Shown: positions 1 through 11,829 of the stretch, piece after piece | Numbering within the stretch: position 1 is the first letter of the stretch | Layout of the letters: every line of letters begins with the position of its first letter | Source of the DNA: Nocardioides albertanoniae | GTDB taxonomy: Bacteria; Actinomycetota; Actinomycetes; Propionibacteriales; Nocardioidaceae | Direction: 5' to 3' | Assembly (NCBI RefSeq): GCF_006716315.1 | Contig: NZ_VFOV01000001.1 | Coordinates: forward strand, 1,470,501 to 1,534,500 | Length of the DNA stretch: 64,000 nucleotides | Translations under genes and position numbers: made by a program | Notes under the pieces: model-generated | The model's input: only the letters and a program-made list of their open reading frames with translations | Databases searched by the model: none | What the model was told of the DNA's origin: nothing

Positions 1-554
1 GTCAGATCGCGGGCACGCTGGCGGGGATGCCGTTCCTGACCGCCGGCACCTTCGTCGACGGCGACCTGCGGGTGGACCCGTTCGCGTTGGACCTGCCCGA
101 ATGGGTCGAGTCGCACGCCGAGCGTCTCGACTGGTCGACGGCGGACCTCGACGCGTTGCGCGACGTCGCCGCGAGCGCTCAGGACCTGCTCTACACGGTC
201 ACCCGGGTGAGCCTCGTGCACAGCGACCTCAACCCCAAGAACATCGTCGTCGACCCGCACTCGCTCCAGGTGCGGGCGGTGCTCGACTGGGAGTTCACCC
301 ACGCCGGCTCACCCTTCACCGACCTCGGCAACCTGCTCCGGTTCGACCGGGACGCGGCGTACGTCGCCGGCGTGCTGGAGGGCTACGTCGCCCAGCGCGG
401 CGGGAGCGCCCGGGCCGCGCTCGACCTGGCTCGCGCAGCGGACCTGTTCGCCCTGGTCGAGCTCGCGGCGCGGCGTACGGCCAATCCGGTCGCCGCGCGG
501 GCGCACGACCTCCTGCACACCATCGCCCGCCGCGAGGACATCCACGCAGACTAG
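1..554 (+). CDS. Aminoglycoside phosphotransferase-like kinase, C-terminal part
   Basis: The reading frame is already open at the left edge (codons begin at base 3), so the N-terminal half lies outside the window. The visible part has the catalytic loop of the APH/choline-kinase fold, HSDLNPKNIVVD, followed by the metal-binding DWE motif in AVLDWEFTHAGSPFTDLGNLLRF. These are the hallmark residues of ATP-dependent small-molecule kinases of this family. The substrate cannot be told from this fragment. Many actinobacterial members are not resistance enzymes, so a resistance role should not be assumed. The gene ends with TAG and is followed by about 36 bases of short GGCCCAGGTC-like repeats, then the end of a convergent regulator gene. 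Confidence 0.8.
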   Translation, partial: QIAGTLAGMPFLTAGTFVDGDLRVDPFALDLPEWVESHAERLDWSTADLDALRDVAASAQDLLYTVTRVSLVHSDLNPKNIVVDPHSLQVRAVLDWEFTHAGSPFTDLGNLLRFDRDAAYVAGVLEGYVAQRGGSARAALDLARAADLFALVELAARRTANPVAARAHDLLHTIARREDIHAD

Positions 555-590
555 GGCAGGTCGGCCCAGGTCGGCCCAGGCCAGCCCAGG

Positions 591-1517
591 TCAGGACAGG
601 GTGGCGGTGACGCTGGGGCGCGTGGTGACCGGCGGCTGGTCGGCGACGAAGTCGCTCAGGGGGCCGAGCACTCCGGTGTCGGTGCCGCTCACCGGTCGCA
701 GCACGCTGAGGTGGAGCGTAGCCGCGGTGTCGAGCCAGAGCCGGGTGAACTCGAACGAGACCTTGCCGAAGCGCGGGAGGTCGAAGTCGGTGGTGCTCGA
801 GCCGTCGCTGGCGATCTCGCCGCGCTGCCAGAGCTCGGCGAAGTGTGGTGACTCCGACTGCATCCGCTCCACGAAACGGGTCCACGACGGGTCGTCGAGG
901 TGGGCGGCCATCCCGGCCCGGAGCCGCGCGACCATCCGCGCGGTCACGGCCGGGTAGTCGCGATACGCCTTCGCCCAGTCGGGGTCGAGGAACGCCCGCA
1001 CCAGACAGTTGCGGTTCTCGACCGGCCCGTCGTCGAGGTCGGTGATCATGAACCGGTAGGCAGCGTTGCTGGCCAGGATGTCGTAGCGCGCGTTCTGCAC
1101 GCACGCCGGAAACGGCATCACCTGGGAGAGCAGCGCCAGGTGACCGGGGGTGACCACGGCGCAGCCGCTGGTGGCGCCCGCCGGGGCGGGGGAGTGGCCG
1201 GTGACCAGACGCCACAGATGGTTGCGCTCGTCGTGGTCGAGCTGCAGGGCGCCGGCGATCGCGTCGAGCACCTCGGGCGAGGGGTTGATGTCGCGGCCCT
1301 GCTCCAGCCAGGTGTACCAGGTCACGCCCACCTGGGCGAGCATCGCGACCTCCTCCCGCCGCAGCCCCGGCGTACGTCTGCGGCCGCCGCCGGGCAGTCC
1401 GACCCGCTGCGGCGTCAGCCGCTCGCGGCGGCTGCGCAGGAACGCGCCGATCTCCGTGCGGGCCGGCGAGGTCCCGGCACGGGTCGTCGACGCCGGTGGA
1501 GTTGTCGCAGTCACCAT
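591..1517 (-). CDS. MmyB-like helix-turn-helix transcriptional regulator
   Basis: The protein has 308 residues. An XRE-type helix-turn-helix lies near residues 20-95, with the family-typical LRREEVAMLAQVGVTWYTWLEQGRDINPSPEVLDAI. A C-terminal MmyB-type ligand-binding domain follows, with ILASNAAYRFMI, FLDPDWAKAYRDYPAVTARMVARLR and SFEFTRLWLDTAATLHL. Such regulators are common in actinobacteria and usually control an adjacent dehydrogenase or transporter. I chose the ATG that precedes VTATTPPAS; the frame stays open upstream but runs into the divergent MFS gene. It is divergent from the MFS transporter with 57 bases between the two starts, so it very likely represses or activates that pump. The ligand is unknown. 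Confidence 0.85.
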   Translation of the reverse strand: MVTATTPPASTTRAGTSPARTEIGAFLRSRRERLTPQRVGLPGGGRRRTPGLRREEVAMLAQVGVTWYTWLEQGRDINPSPEVLDAIAGALQLDHDERNHLWRLVTGHSPAPAGATSGCAVVTPGHLALLSQVMPFPACVQNARYDILASNAAYRFMITDLDDGPVENRNCLVRAFLDPDWAKAYRDYPAVTARMVARLRAGMAAHLDDPSWTRFVERMQSESPHFAELWQRGEIASDGSSTTDFDLPRFGKVSFEFTRLWLDTAATLHLSVLRPVSGTDTGVLGPLSDFVADQPPVTTRPSVTATLS

Positions 1518-1574
1518 GAGTACCAGGATAAACACGCTCTGGATACCTGGATAGATCCGGTCGAGAGTGGTGTC
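1518..1574. promoter_or_regulatory. Divergent promoter with three CWGGATA repeats
   Basis: This 57-bp gap separates the MmyB-type regulator from the MFS gene. It holds three same-direction copies of CWGGATA, at 1524-1530, 1539-1545 and 1547-1553 (TATCCWG on the other strand). I infer that these are the regulator's operator. Binding has not been shown. Confidence 0.4.
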
Positions 1575-3011
1575 GTGACCACAACTACGCTCCCTGCCAG
1601 CCCGACCCGGCAGCTGGACGCCATCGGTGCCGTCGCCCTGCTCGGCGGCGGTGCCATCGCGAACTACATCGTGGGCTGCGCCGCGGTGGCGCTGCCGAGT
1701 CTCGTGGCCGAGACCGGCATCGCGAGCGATGTCGCCGGGCTCGCGTTGTCGATCTTCTCCGTCGGGTTCGCCGCAGTGCTCGTGCTCGGCGGACGCCTGG
1801 GCGACAGGTTCGGCCGGCGCCGGCTCTTCGGGATCGGTCTCGCGGCGCTGGCGGTGACCTCTGTCGGGGTGGCCCTCGCGCCGACGTTCTGGATCCTGCT
1901 CGTCGCACGGATCCTGCAGGGCATCGCTGCCGGCCTGATGCTGCCGCAGGTGCTCTCGACGGTCCAGGCGACCACCTCCGGCCAGGAGCGCGTACGCCTC
2001 TCCGCCTGGTATGTGGTCACCGTGGCCCTGGGGGCGACCGCCGGGCAGCTCGTCGGCGGATCGCTCGCCGGAGCCGCGCCGTCGGGGTGGCGGCTCGCCT
2101 TCGGGTCGACGACGGTGCTGGCGGTGGCCGTCCTGGCGATGCTCGGCCGGGTCCCGGAGACCCGTGGTGGCGGGCGTGCCCGCCTCGACCCCGTCGGCGC
2201 GGTGGGGTTCGCGGTCGTGGTCGTCGCCGTGCTCGTGCCGGTCTCGTTGAGCCGCTCGCTGGGCTGGTCGTGGTGGTCGACCGCGGCGATCGTCGTCGCG
2301 GTGCTGGCGGCGGTGGCGTTCTGGCGCTGGGAAGGCCGGCTGCCGGTCGGCCAGGCGCTGGCGCCGCCGGTGCTGCTGAGGCAGCGGGTGCTGTTGATGG
2401 GGCTGGTGCTGACCGCTCTCTTCTTCACCGGCTACGGCGGCTTCGTGGCGGTCTTCGGCCTGATGACGCAGAGCGGGCTCGGCCTGAGCCCGATGGTCTC
2501 GGCGCTGTGCTTCGTGCCGTTCGCCACGGGCTTCATCGTGGCCTCGGCCGCCGGGCCGCGCTACAACCGCGGCCGTCGTCCGGCAGTCGTGATGGTCACC
2601 GGCGGGGTTGCTCAGGCGCTCTCCCTGCTGGGGCTCGCCTGCCTGATGGTGACGCAGTGGCCATCCCCCGACCAGTGGGTGCTGCAGCCGCTGCTGATCG
2701 TCCTGGGAGTCGCCCAAGGGGTGATGTACTCGCCGCTGATCGGGATGGTGATGGGCGCGGTCCCGCCGGAGACCGCGGGCCTCGCCAGCGGGTTGATCGG
2801 CACCGCCCAACAGCTCTTCACGGCGGTCGGTGTGGCCGTGCTCGGTCTCGTGTACGCCGGCCTGGCAGGTGTCTCCGGCGGAGTCGCGTTCGCCGGCTGC
2901 GTGGTCCTCCAGGCCGCCCTGGCGTTGGTCTTCGTCGCGCTCGCACGAGGCGTGAGACCCGTACGGCAGGTGAAACCCGGGGGAGATCCTGAGGTGGACT
3001 CACTATCCTGA
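1575..3011 (+). CDS. MFS drug-resistance-type transporter (DHA2-like)
   Basis: This is a 478-residue integral membrane protein with many hydrophobic segments. The first starts near residue 15 ([28 protein letters not shown]). The MFS signature loop between helices 2 and 3 is [17 protein letters not shown], and an antiporter-type motif C resembles [19 protein letters not shown]. Length and layout fit the 14-helix DHA2 proton-driven drug efflux group. The GTG start sits 57 bases from the divergent MmyB-type regulator gene, which likely controls it. The frame is open further upstream, but that part overlaps the regulator and lacks membrane character. The substrate cannot be predicted. proA begins four bases after the stop. 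Confidence 0.85.
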   Translation: MTTTTLPASPTRQLDAIGAVALLGGGAIANYIVGCAAVALPSLVAETGIASDVAGLALSIFSVGFAAVLVLGGRLGDRFGRRRLFGIGLAALAVTSVGVALAPTFWILLVARILQGIAAGLMLPQVLSTVQATTSGQERVRLSAWYVVTVALGATAGQLVGGSLAGAAPSGWRLAFGSTTVLAVAVLAMLGRVPETRGGGRARLDPVGAVGFAVVVVAVLVPVSLSRSLGWSWWSTAAIVVAVLAAVAFWRWEGRLPVGQALAPPVLLRQRVLLMGLVLTALFFTGYGGFVAVFGLMTQSGLGLSPMVSALCFVPFATGFIVASAAGPRYNRGRRPAVVMVTGGVAQALSLLGLACLMVTQWPSPDQWVLQPLLIVLGVAQGVMYSPLIGMVMGAVPPETAGLASGLIGTAQQLFTAVGVAVLGLVYAGLAGVSGGVAFAGCVVLQAALALVFVALARGVRPVRQVKPGGDPEVDSLS

Positions 3012-3015
3012 GGCT

Positions 3016-4266
3016 ATGAGTGCCGGAGCAGTGATCCAGGACGTCGCGACGAAGGCGCGGGAGGCGAGCTATCAGCTCGCGGTCGCGCCGCGCAGCGTGA
3101 AGGACAAGGCGCTGCACGCGATGGCAGACGCGCTGATCGACCGCTCCGCCGAGGTGCTCGCGGCCAACGCCGACGACGTCGCCCGCGCCGAAGGTGCCGG
3201 CAGCCCGGCCAACATCATCGACCGGCTCACCCTGACCCCCGAGCGCCTCGACGCGATCGCCGCTGCCCTCCGCGAGCTGGCCGCCCTGCCCGACCCCGTC
3301 GGAGACGTCGTACGCGGCGGCACCCTGGCCAACGGCCTCGAGCTGCGTCAGGTGCGGGTGCCCTTCGGTGTCGTCGGGATGATCTACGAGGCGCGGCCCA
3401 ACGTGACCGTCGACGCGGCCGGTATCTGCCTGAAGTCGGGCAACGCGGCGCTGCTGCGCGGCTCGTCCAACATCGCCGCCAGCAACGTGGCGATCGTCGG
3501 TGTGCTGCGCGACGCGGTCGTCTCGGCCGGTCTCCCCGCCGATGTCATCCAGGTCGTGCCCGGTGAGGGCCATGACTCGGTCAAGGCGCTGATGCGGGCC
3601 CGCGGCCTGGTCGACGTGCTCATCCCGCGTGGCGGGGCCGGCCTGATCCGCAGCGTCGTCGAGGAGTCGACGGTGCCCGTCATCGAGACGGGGGTGGGCA
3701 ACGTACACGTCTATGTCGACAAGGCCGCCGACTTGGCGAGGGCCGTCTCGATCGTGGTCAACTCCAAGACGCATCGCACCAGCGTGTGCAACTCCGCCGA
3801 GTCGCTGCTCGTGCACGCCGACATCGCCCAGGAGTTCCTGCCGATGGTGGTCCCGGCGCTGCAGGAGCAGGGTGTGGAGATCCACGGAGACAGTGCGTTC
3901 CAGGCCTTCGACCGTGTCCAGCCGGCCACCGACGAGGACTATGCGGCGGAGTTCCTGGCGCTGAAGATCAGCGCCGCCGTCGTACCTTCTCTCGACGCCG
4001 CCATCAGCCACATCCGTCGCTGGTCGAGCGGTCACACCGAGGCGATCCTGACCGAAGACCTCGGCGCCGCCCGGCGATTCACCGCGGCCGTCGACTCCGC
4101 GGCGGTGATGGTCAACGCCTCGACGCGGTTCACCGACGGCGGCGAGTTCGGCTTCGGCGCGGAGATCGGCATCTCGACCCAGAAGCTGCACGCCAGGGGC
4201 CCGATGGGGCTGCCGGAGATGACCTCGACGAAGTATGTCGTCACTGGGGACGGGCACGTGCGCTAG
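3016..4266 (+). CDS. proA: Glutamate-5-semialdehyde dehydrogenase (gamma-glutamyl phosphate reductase)
   Basis: This enzyme reduces gamma-glutamyl phosphate with NADPH to glutamate-5-semialdehyde in cytoplasmic proline synthesis. Its 416 residues match the usual ProA length. Recognisable stretches are [23 protein letters not shown] (substrate and cofactor region), [14 protein letters not shown], the catalytic cysteine in [13 protein letters not shown], and the C-terminal [22 protein letters not shown]. The ATG at 3016 is four bases after the MFS stop. A small membrane protein gene and nadD follow on the same strand. proB is not adjacent on the left and is not in the window. Confidence 0.97.
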   Translation: MSAGAVIQDVATKAREASYQLAVAPRSVKDKALHAMADALIDRSAEVLAANADDVARAEGAGSPANIIDRLTLTPERLDAIAAALRELAALPDPVGDVVRGGTLANGLELRQVRVPFGVVGMIYEARPNVTVDAAGICLKSGNAALLRGSSNIAASNVAIVGVLRDAVVSAGLPADVIQVVPGEGHDSVKALMRARGLVDVLIPRGGAGLIRSVVEESTVPVIETGVGNVHVYVDKAADLARAVSIVVNSKTHRTSVCNSAESLLVHADIAQEFLPMVVPALQEQGVEIHGDSAFQAFDRVQPATDEDYAAEFLALKISAAVVPSLDAAISHIRRWSSGHTEAILTEDLGAARRFTAAVDSAAVMVNASTRFTDGGEFGFGAEIGISTQKLHARGPMGLPEMTSTKYVVTGDGHVR

Positions 4267-4294
4267 CCCGGCGCGGGCAAGGTAATCTGTCGCC

Positions 4295-4456
4295 ATGGCG
4301 AACTCTGTAGTGTCGAGCATCATCACCTCCGCTGAGCACGGGGCCGAGCACGGGACCTCGGGCATCGAGTGGGTCATCGGTGGCGTCGCTCTGGCGATCC
4401 TCGTCTTCGCGGTCCTGGTCCTGGTCTGGTTCGCCGGTGGCCGTGAGCACTCCTGA
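4295..4456 (+). CDS. Small single-span membrane protein (53 residues)
   Basis: This short gene between proA and nadD encodes a 53-residue peptide. A polar N-terminus contains a repeated EHG motif ([11 protein letters not shown]). One strongly hydrophobic helix of about 22 residues follows ([20 protein letters not shown]), and the tail is short and basic (GGREHS). Codon third positions are G/C-rich as in the neighbours. It lies 28 bases after proA and 11 bases before nadD on the same strand, so it is probably co-transcribed. I recognise no family and assign no function. The single helix and lack of a cleavage motif suggest a bitopic inner-membrane peptide. Confidence 0.7.
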   Translation: MANSVVSSIITSAEHGAEHGTSGIEWVIGGVALAILVFAVLVLVWFAGGREHS

Positions 4457-4467
4457 GCTCTGACCAG

Positions 4468-5148
4468 ATGGGCAGCGGGGGAGTGCCTGAGCCGGGGCTG
4501 GAGGGCCTGAACGGGCGGCGCCGTATCGGCGTGATGGGCGGCACGTTCGACCCGATCCACCACGGTCACCTGGTGGCCGCCTCCGAGGTGCAGTCGTTCT
4601 TCGACCTCGACGAGGTCGTCTTCGTGCCGACGGGCGACCCGTGGCAGAAGGCCGACCGCGACGTCTCCCCGGCCGAGCACCGCTATCTGATGACGGTCAT
4701 CGCGACCGCCGCCAACCCGCGGTTCACGGTGAGTCGGGTCGACATCGACCGGGCCGGCCGCACCTACACGATCGACACGCTGCGCGACCTCGCGAAGGCT
4801 CTGCCCGACGCCGAGCTCTACTTCATCACCGGAGCCGACGCGCTGGCCGAGATCTTCACCTGGCGCGACACCGACGAGCTCTTCGAGCTGGCGCAATTTG
4901 TGGGTTGCACCCGTCCGGGATACACCATGGACCCCGAGGTGATCGCCAAGATCCCCGCCGACCGCATCACGATGCTCGAGATCCCCGCGCTGGCGATCTC
5001 GTCCTCCGACTGCCGCGAGCGGCGGCATCGTGGTGAGCCGGTCTGGTATCTCGTCCCCGACGGCGTGGTGCAGTACATCGGCAAGCATGACCTCTACCGA
5101 CCCAAGACCGGTCAGAACGAGACCGGTCACATCAAGGACACACTATGA
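4468..5148 (+). CDS. nadD: Nicotinate-nucleotide adenylyltransferase
   Basis: NadD joins ATP and nicotinate mononucleotide to give deamido-NAD in NAD synthesis. The nucleotidyltransferase motif [15 protein letters not shown] carries the (H/T)xGH signature. Later motifs are [20 protein letters not shown] and ISSSDCRER (the ISSTxIR-like phosphate-binding element near the C-terminus). The 226 residues include about 20 extra N-terminal residues; a start closer to RRRIGVMGG is possible. The stop overlaps the start of rsfS by four bases, an arrangement typical of actinobacteria. Confidence 0.95.
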   Translation: MGSGGVPEPGLEGLNGRRRIGVMGGTFDPIHHGHLVAASEVQSFFDLDEVVFVPTGDPWQKADRDVSPAEHRYLMTVIATAANPRFTVSRVDIDRAGRTYTIDTLRDLAKALPDAELYFITGADALAEIFTWRDTDELFELAQFVGCTRPGYTMDPEVIAKIPADRITMLEIPALAISSSDCRERRHRGEPVWYLVPDGVVQYIGKHDLYRPKTGQNETGHIKDTL

Positions 5149-5519
5149 CCGCGACCGACCACGCTCTCGAGCTCACCATCACCGCCGCCCGGGCGGCCTC
5201 GGAGAAGAAGGCCGCCCACATCATCGCCTTCGACGTCAGCGACCAGCTGGCGATCACCGACACGTTCGTGCTCGCCTCCGCGCCCAACGAGCGCCAGGTG
5301 CAGTCGATCGTCGACGAGGTCGAGCTCAAGCTGCGTGGCCTCGACGCCAAGCCGCTGCGCCGCGAGGGCCACAAGGAGGGTCGCTGGGTGCTGCTCGACT
5401 ACGGCGAGATCGTCGTGCACGTGCAGCACGAGGAGGAGCGCCAGTTCTACGCCCTCGAGCGGCTCTGGCGTGACTGCCCGGTCGTCTCGCTGCCGGCCGA
5501 CATCGTCTCCGAGAGCTGA
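5145..5519 (+). CDS. rsfS: Ribosomal silencing factor RsfS
   Basis: RsfS binds ribosomal protein uL14 on the large subunit and blocks joining with the small subunit, saving energy on starvation. The 124-residue protein shows the DUF143/Iojap pattern: [40 protein letters not shown], then [40 protein letters not shown]. It is translationally coupled to nadD through an ATGA overlap and is followed after five bases by the phosphatase gene. Confidence 0.95.
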   Translation: MTATDHALELTITAARAASEKKAAHIIAFDVSDQLAITDTFVLASAPNERQVQSIVDEVELKLRGLDAKPLRREGHKEGRWVLLDYGEIVVHVQHEEERQFYALERLWRDCPVVSLPADIVSES

Positions 5520-5524
5520 CCTCT

Positions 5525-6160
5525 GTGGTCGACTCCGCCCAGGCCCGCCGCATCCTCCTGCTCCGCCATGGTGTCACCGGGTGGAACGCCGACGGCCGCT
5601 ATCAGGGCCAGACCGACATCGAGCTCGCCGAGACCGGTCACCAGCAGGCCAAGGCCGCCGCTCACGCGCTCGGGACGACCTACGCCGTCACCCGCATCGT
5701 CTCCTCCGACCTGATGCGCACCCAGCAGACCGCGGCGTACGTCGCCGAGGAGACGGGCCGCGAGGTCGCCCTCGACCCGCGTCTGCGCGAGGTCTGCGCG
5801 GGCGAGGCCGAAGGGCTGAACCGCGCCCAGATCCTCGATCGCTTCGGTGAGATGCCGGCCAGTTGGGAGCCGTACGGCGGGGAGTCCTGGCCCACGGTGG
5901 CGGCTCGTTTCAGTGCCGCGGTCAACGATGTCGCGCAGTCCGTCGCACCCGGCGAGACCGTCGTGGTCGTCGCCCACGGCGGCGCCATCCGGCAGGGCGT
6001 GGCCGCTTTTCTCGGCTGGGACGCGTCCGTGGTCGCGACCCTCGCCCCGCTGCCGAACTGCTCCTGGATCGAGCTTCTCGCCAGCGACACCGCCCACGGC
6101 CTCATCCCGTCGGCGCCCTGGCGGCTGGCCACGTACGCAACAGGGGCCCCGATTTCGTGA
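5525..6160 (+). CDS. Histidine phosphatase family protein
   Basis: This 211-residue protein belongs to the phosphoglycerate-mutase-like superfamily. The catalytic histidine is in LLRHGVTGWNADGRYQGQTDIELAETG, and the second histidine is in VVVAHGGAIRQGVAAFLGW. It starts with GTG five bases after rsfS, so it completes the nadD-rsfS unit. Actinobacterial genes at this position are often annotated as phosphoglycerate mutase or alpha-ribazole phosphatase-like, but RHG proteins act on many phosphate esters and the substrate is unclear here. tRNA-Ala follows after 64 bases. Confidence 0.9.
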   Translation: MVDSAQARRILLLRHGVTGWNADGRYQGQTDIELAETGHQQAKAAAHALGTTYAVTRIVSSDLMRTQQTAAYVAEETGREVALDPRLREVCAGEAEGLNRAQILDRFGEMPASWEPYGGESWPTVAARFSAAVNDVAQSVAPGETVVVVAHGGAIRQGVAAFLGWDASVVATLAPLPNCSWIELLASDTAHGLIPSAPWRLATYATGAPIS

Positions 6161-6224
6161 TCGAAGAACCTCTCCGCTAATGTTCTTCTCGTTGCCCGGG
6201 AGTGATCATCCGGGACAACGCCAC

Positions 6225-6297
6225 GGGGGTGTGGCGCAGCTGGTAGCGCATCTGCATGGCATGCAGAGGGTCAGGGGTTCGAGTCCCCTCACCTCCA
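6225..6297 (+). tRNA. tRNA-Ala (anticodon GGC)
   Basis: A full cloverleaf can be folded over 73 bases. The acceptor stem GGGGGTG pairs with CACCTCC and contains the G3-U70 wobble that identifies alanine tRNA. The D stem is GCGC/GCGC. The anticodon stem TCTGC/GCAGA holds loop ATGGCAT with anticodon GGC, and the T arm is AGGGG-TTCGAGT-CCCCT. The discriminator is A and the next bases are CCG, so CCA would be added after transcription. Confidence 0.97.
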
Positions 6298-6311
6298 CCG
6301 AAGTAGCAGGT

Positions 6312-6345
6312 CAGGGCCGCGTTCCAAGTCTGGAACACGGCCCTG
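6312..6345 (+). terminator. Hairpin terminator after tRNA-Ala
   Basis: A 15-bp stem with one mismatch (6312-6326 against 6331-6345) closes a 4-base loop (AGTC). It begins 14 bases after the tRNA and contains no gene. No U-tract is obvious, which is usual in high-GC actinobacteria. Confidence 0.75.
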
Positions 6346-6464
6346 GTTCATTTGAGGCCGTGATGCCCGACGCGGGTCGGTGTCGGCGGTCTTGATGACC
6401 CCCGCCGCCCAAGAGATGGCGTGCCGTTCCGTTCCGGAAGGTTGATGCGTACGCAGGGCCGAGG

Positions 6465-6483
6465 TATGCATGAGTCATGCATA
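6465..6483. promoter_or_regulatory. Perfect 19-bp palindrome over the MarR start codon
   Basis: The site is TATGCATGA-G-TCATGCATA, with 9-bp arms that match perfectly around one central base. It spans the ATG of the MarR gene at 6477-6479. Size and symmetry suit a winged-helix MarR dimer, so it is probably the autoregulatory operator. Its position implies a leaderless or very short-leader transcript, because no ribosome binding site is clear upstream. Confidence 0.65.
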
Positions 6484-7010
6484 GGTCGCGTACGGCGAAC
6501 CTCCTCGGTGCTGCCGCCCAAGGTCTCTTCGACCACATGCGTGCGGGCATCTCGGGCGCGGCGCCTCTCAGCGACAGCGCAGCAGCGGCGTTGGTCCTGC
6601 TCTCCCAGCGCGGTGGGATCGGGGCCAGCGAGCTCGGCAGGCGGCTCGGGATCACCCAGTCGGCCGCGGTGCGGATGATCGAGGGGCTGGAACGAGACGC
6701 TCTTCTCCGTCGTGGTCCGCGGGCAGGCAGGAGCGTTGCCGTCGAGCTCACCGACCGAGGTCGCCGGATGGCCCAGGACCTCCTGGAGATCCGTGACCGC
6801 TCTCTGGAGCCGGTGGTGAGCTCGCTGACGACGGAGGAGCAGGAGCAGCTGGAGGCGCTCCTGGTGAAACTGTTGCCCTGGCTGCACCATCAGCCCGGGG
6901 ACGCCGACCGTCTGTGCCGGCTCTGCGACCGGGCGGCCTGCGTAACAGGTGGTGCGATCTGCCCGGTCGGGCAAGCGGAGCGAGACTCGCGGACGGAGCC
7001 GCGTGGGTGA
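6477..7010 (+). CDS. MarR-family regulator with cysteine-rich tail
   Basis: The protein has 177 residues. The winged helix-turn-helix lies about residues 35-105 (SDSAAAALVLLSQRGGIGASELGRRLGITQSAAVRMIEGLERDALLRR, then the wing GRSVAVELTDRGRRMAQDLL). After the usual dimer helix, the C-terminus carries CRLCDRAACVTGGAICPVG, four cysteines in a CxxC-x4-C-x6-C layout that could bind metal or react to thiol stress. Start choice follows the conserved N-terminus RTANLLGAAAQGLF and the palindrome over the ATG. The stop overlaps the GTG of the transporter remnant by eight bases, so the two form one unit and the regulator probably controls the transporter. Confidence 0.88.
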   Translation: MHRSRTANLLGAAAQGLFDHMRAGISGAAPLSDSAAAALVLLSQRGGIGASELGRRLGITQSAAVRMIEGLERDALLRRGPRAGRSVAVELTDRGRRMAQDLLEIRDRSLEPVVSSLTTEEQEQLEALLVKLLPWLHHQPGDADRLCRLCDRAACVTGGAICPVGQAERDSRTEPRG

Positions 7011-7847
7011 GCTCCTCGCACTGAGCGCGGCGGTCTTCTTCGGGCTCACCCACTTCGCCAACGGCCTGCTCGCCCGGCGGGCGGAGGCGATGGCGATCGC
7101 GCTGATCGCTCAGGTCGGAGGCAGCGTCTTCATCCTGATGTGCCTTCCGCTGTTCCCGGAAGCACGGCTCGACGCCGCGTCGATCCTGTGGGGTGCGGTC
7201 TCGGGCATCGGCACCGGGGTCGGGGTGGCCTTTCTCTATCGAGCCATGAGCGTGGGCGAGTTCAGCGTGGTCGTGCCGGTCAGCGACATCGCGGCCGTGG
7301 CGCTGCCGGTGCTGGCCGCGGTGGTTCTCTTCGGGGCCGTCCGGAGCTGATCGCCTGGGGCGGCATCGCGATCGCGCTGCCCGCTCTCTGGTTGGTCTCC
7401 CGGGCTGCGACGGGAACGGCCGCCGCGAGTCCTGGTTTCGCGACAGGAACGGTGAGCGCCTTGGTCGCCGGAGTGGGGTTCGCGCTGCAGTTTGTCGCGC
7501 TGCCGCTGGCCGAGGAGAGCGCGGGCATGTGGCCCATCGTGGCCAGCCGAGTGGCCTCTGTGGCCGTGATCGGGCTGCTGGTCGTCGGCAACCTGCCGGC
7601 GCTGAAGGTGCCACCGAAGATCGTCGTGGCAGCCGTCGGCGCCGGGGTGCTGGGCACCTTGGCACTGGTCCTCTACAGCCTCGCGACGCAGCAGCAGCTG
7701 GTCTCGCTCGCGGTCGTGCTGACCGCGCTCTACCCGGCGATCCCCGTGATCCTCGGCATGATCTTCCTCGAGGAGCGGCTCAGCACCCTCCAGGTCGTCG
7801 GCCTGATCCTCGCCGGCGCCGCGATCACGCTCATCACGCTCGGGTAG
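7003..7847 (+). pseudogene. EamA/DMT-family transporter with frameshift
   Basis: Two adjoining frames together spell one drug/metabolite-family transporter of about 280 residues with ten hydrophobic segments. Frame one starts at the GTG overlapping the MarR stop, runs VGELLALSAAVFFGLTHFANG to AAVVLFGAVRS, and stops at 7350. The rest continues in another frame as RPELIAWGGIAIALPALWLVS through the second EamA repeat (VVLTALYPAIPVILGMIFLEERLSTLQVVGLILAGA) and stops at 7847. The switch lies near 7325-7345, where one missing base would restore VLFGxRPELIAW. It may be a true inactivating mutation or a sequencing error in a G/C-rich run. Confidence 0.75.
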
Positions 7848-7944
7848 GCGTGTGCGCAGCTCGAGGGGCCTGGATCGTCGGGAACATCGTCCGTACGCTG
7901 TGCTGCACCGCCGCGCTCGTGGCGCTCGCCCGCGCGCTGGTGCT

Positions 7945-7978
7945 CCACGGCCGGCGTACGCGGTGACGCCGGCCGTGG
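7945..7978. terminator. Bidirectional hairpin between transporter remnant and gdhA
   Basis: Perfect 13-bp arms, CCACGGCCGGCGT and ACGCCGGCCGTGG, flank an 8-base loop. The hairpin lies between two convergent genes and ends seven bases before the gdhA stop, so it can serve both strands. Confidence 0.75.
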
Positions 7979-7985
7979 TCGGTGA

Positions 7986-9410
<1,425 letters not shown>

Positions 9411-9478
9411 TCATGAGCGCCCGCTCACTCCGGGACCTGGGGCACAGGATGAGATCTCCAGACCCGCTGCCCCACCGA

Positions 9479-9766
9479 TCAGCTGCCGCCGACGACACGA
9501 CGAGCCGGGCGTGCCGCCGAGCAGTCGGTGCACCACCGCCGGACGTCGTCGTGTCGAAGGTGCCAGAACGCATGCCAGCCGAGCGACGGTAGACCGCAGA
9601 GGGTCAGCTGGGTGCCGATGCGCTTGAGATGCGCCTCGCCCCACGGCGCCCGCGGGCCGGCACCAGCCGGCTCGCGGTGGCGCGCGACGATGATCCACCC
9701 GTGATCGGTCAGCGCTCGGTCAGCGTCGAGCGCCGAGCTCGGTGAGGTCGCCCGTGTCCGTGGCAC
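9479..9766 (-). CDS. Small hypothetical protein downstream of acs
   Basis: This 95-residue frame begins six bases after the acs stop on the same strand, so it is probably the last gene of that unit. The C-terminal half is rich in Trp, His and Cys (GLPSLGWHAFWHLRHDDVRRWCTDC), which is unlike a random frame of this GC content. It ends shortly after a CxxC and is followed by no clear hairpin. I do not recognise a family. The cysteine and histidine pairs could bind a metal. An alternative open frame at 9411-9698 on the same strand looks like a shadow because it is arginine- and proline-rich. Confidence 0.5.
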   Translation of the reverse strand: MPRTRATSPSSALDADRALTDHGWIIVARHREPAGAGPRAPWGEAHLKRIGTQLTLCGLPSLGWHAFWHLRHDDVRRWCTDCSAARPARRVVGGS

Positions 9767-9772
9767 GCGGGG

Positions 9773-11785
<2,013 letters not shown>

Positions 11786-11829
11786 GCGGGGTCCTGCTTT
11801 CTGGGTCTGGGTGGTGGGGAGGGGGCGGC

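Noticed and set aside
2818..5130. Very long open frame on the minus strand opposite proA and nadD
   Set aside because: It is antisense to three clear genes and rich in His, Arg and Asp. Such frames are expected by chance in 70% GC DNA.
7849..7966. Short frame after the transporter remnant
   Set aside because: It ends within the bidirectional hairpin, has no ribosome site and no recognisable features.
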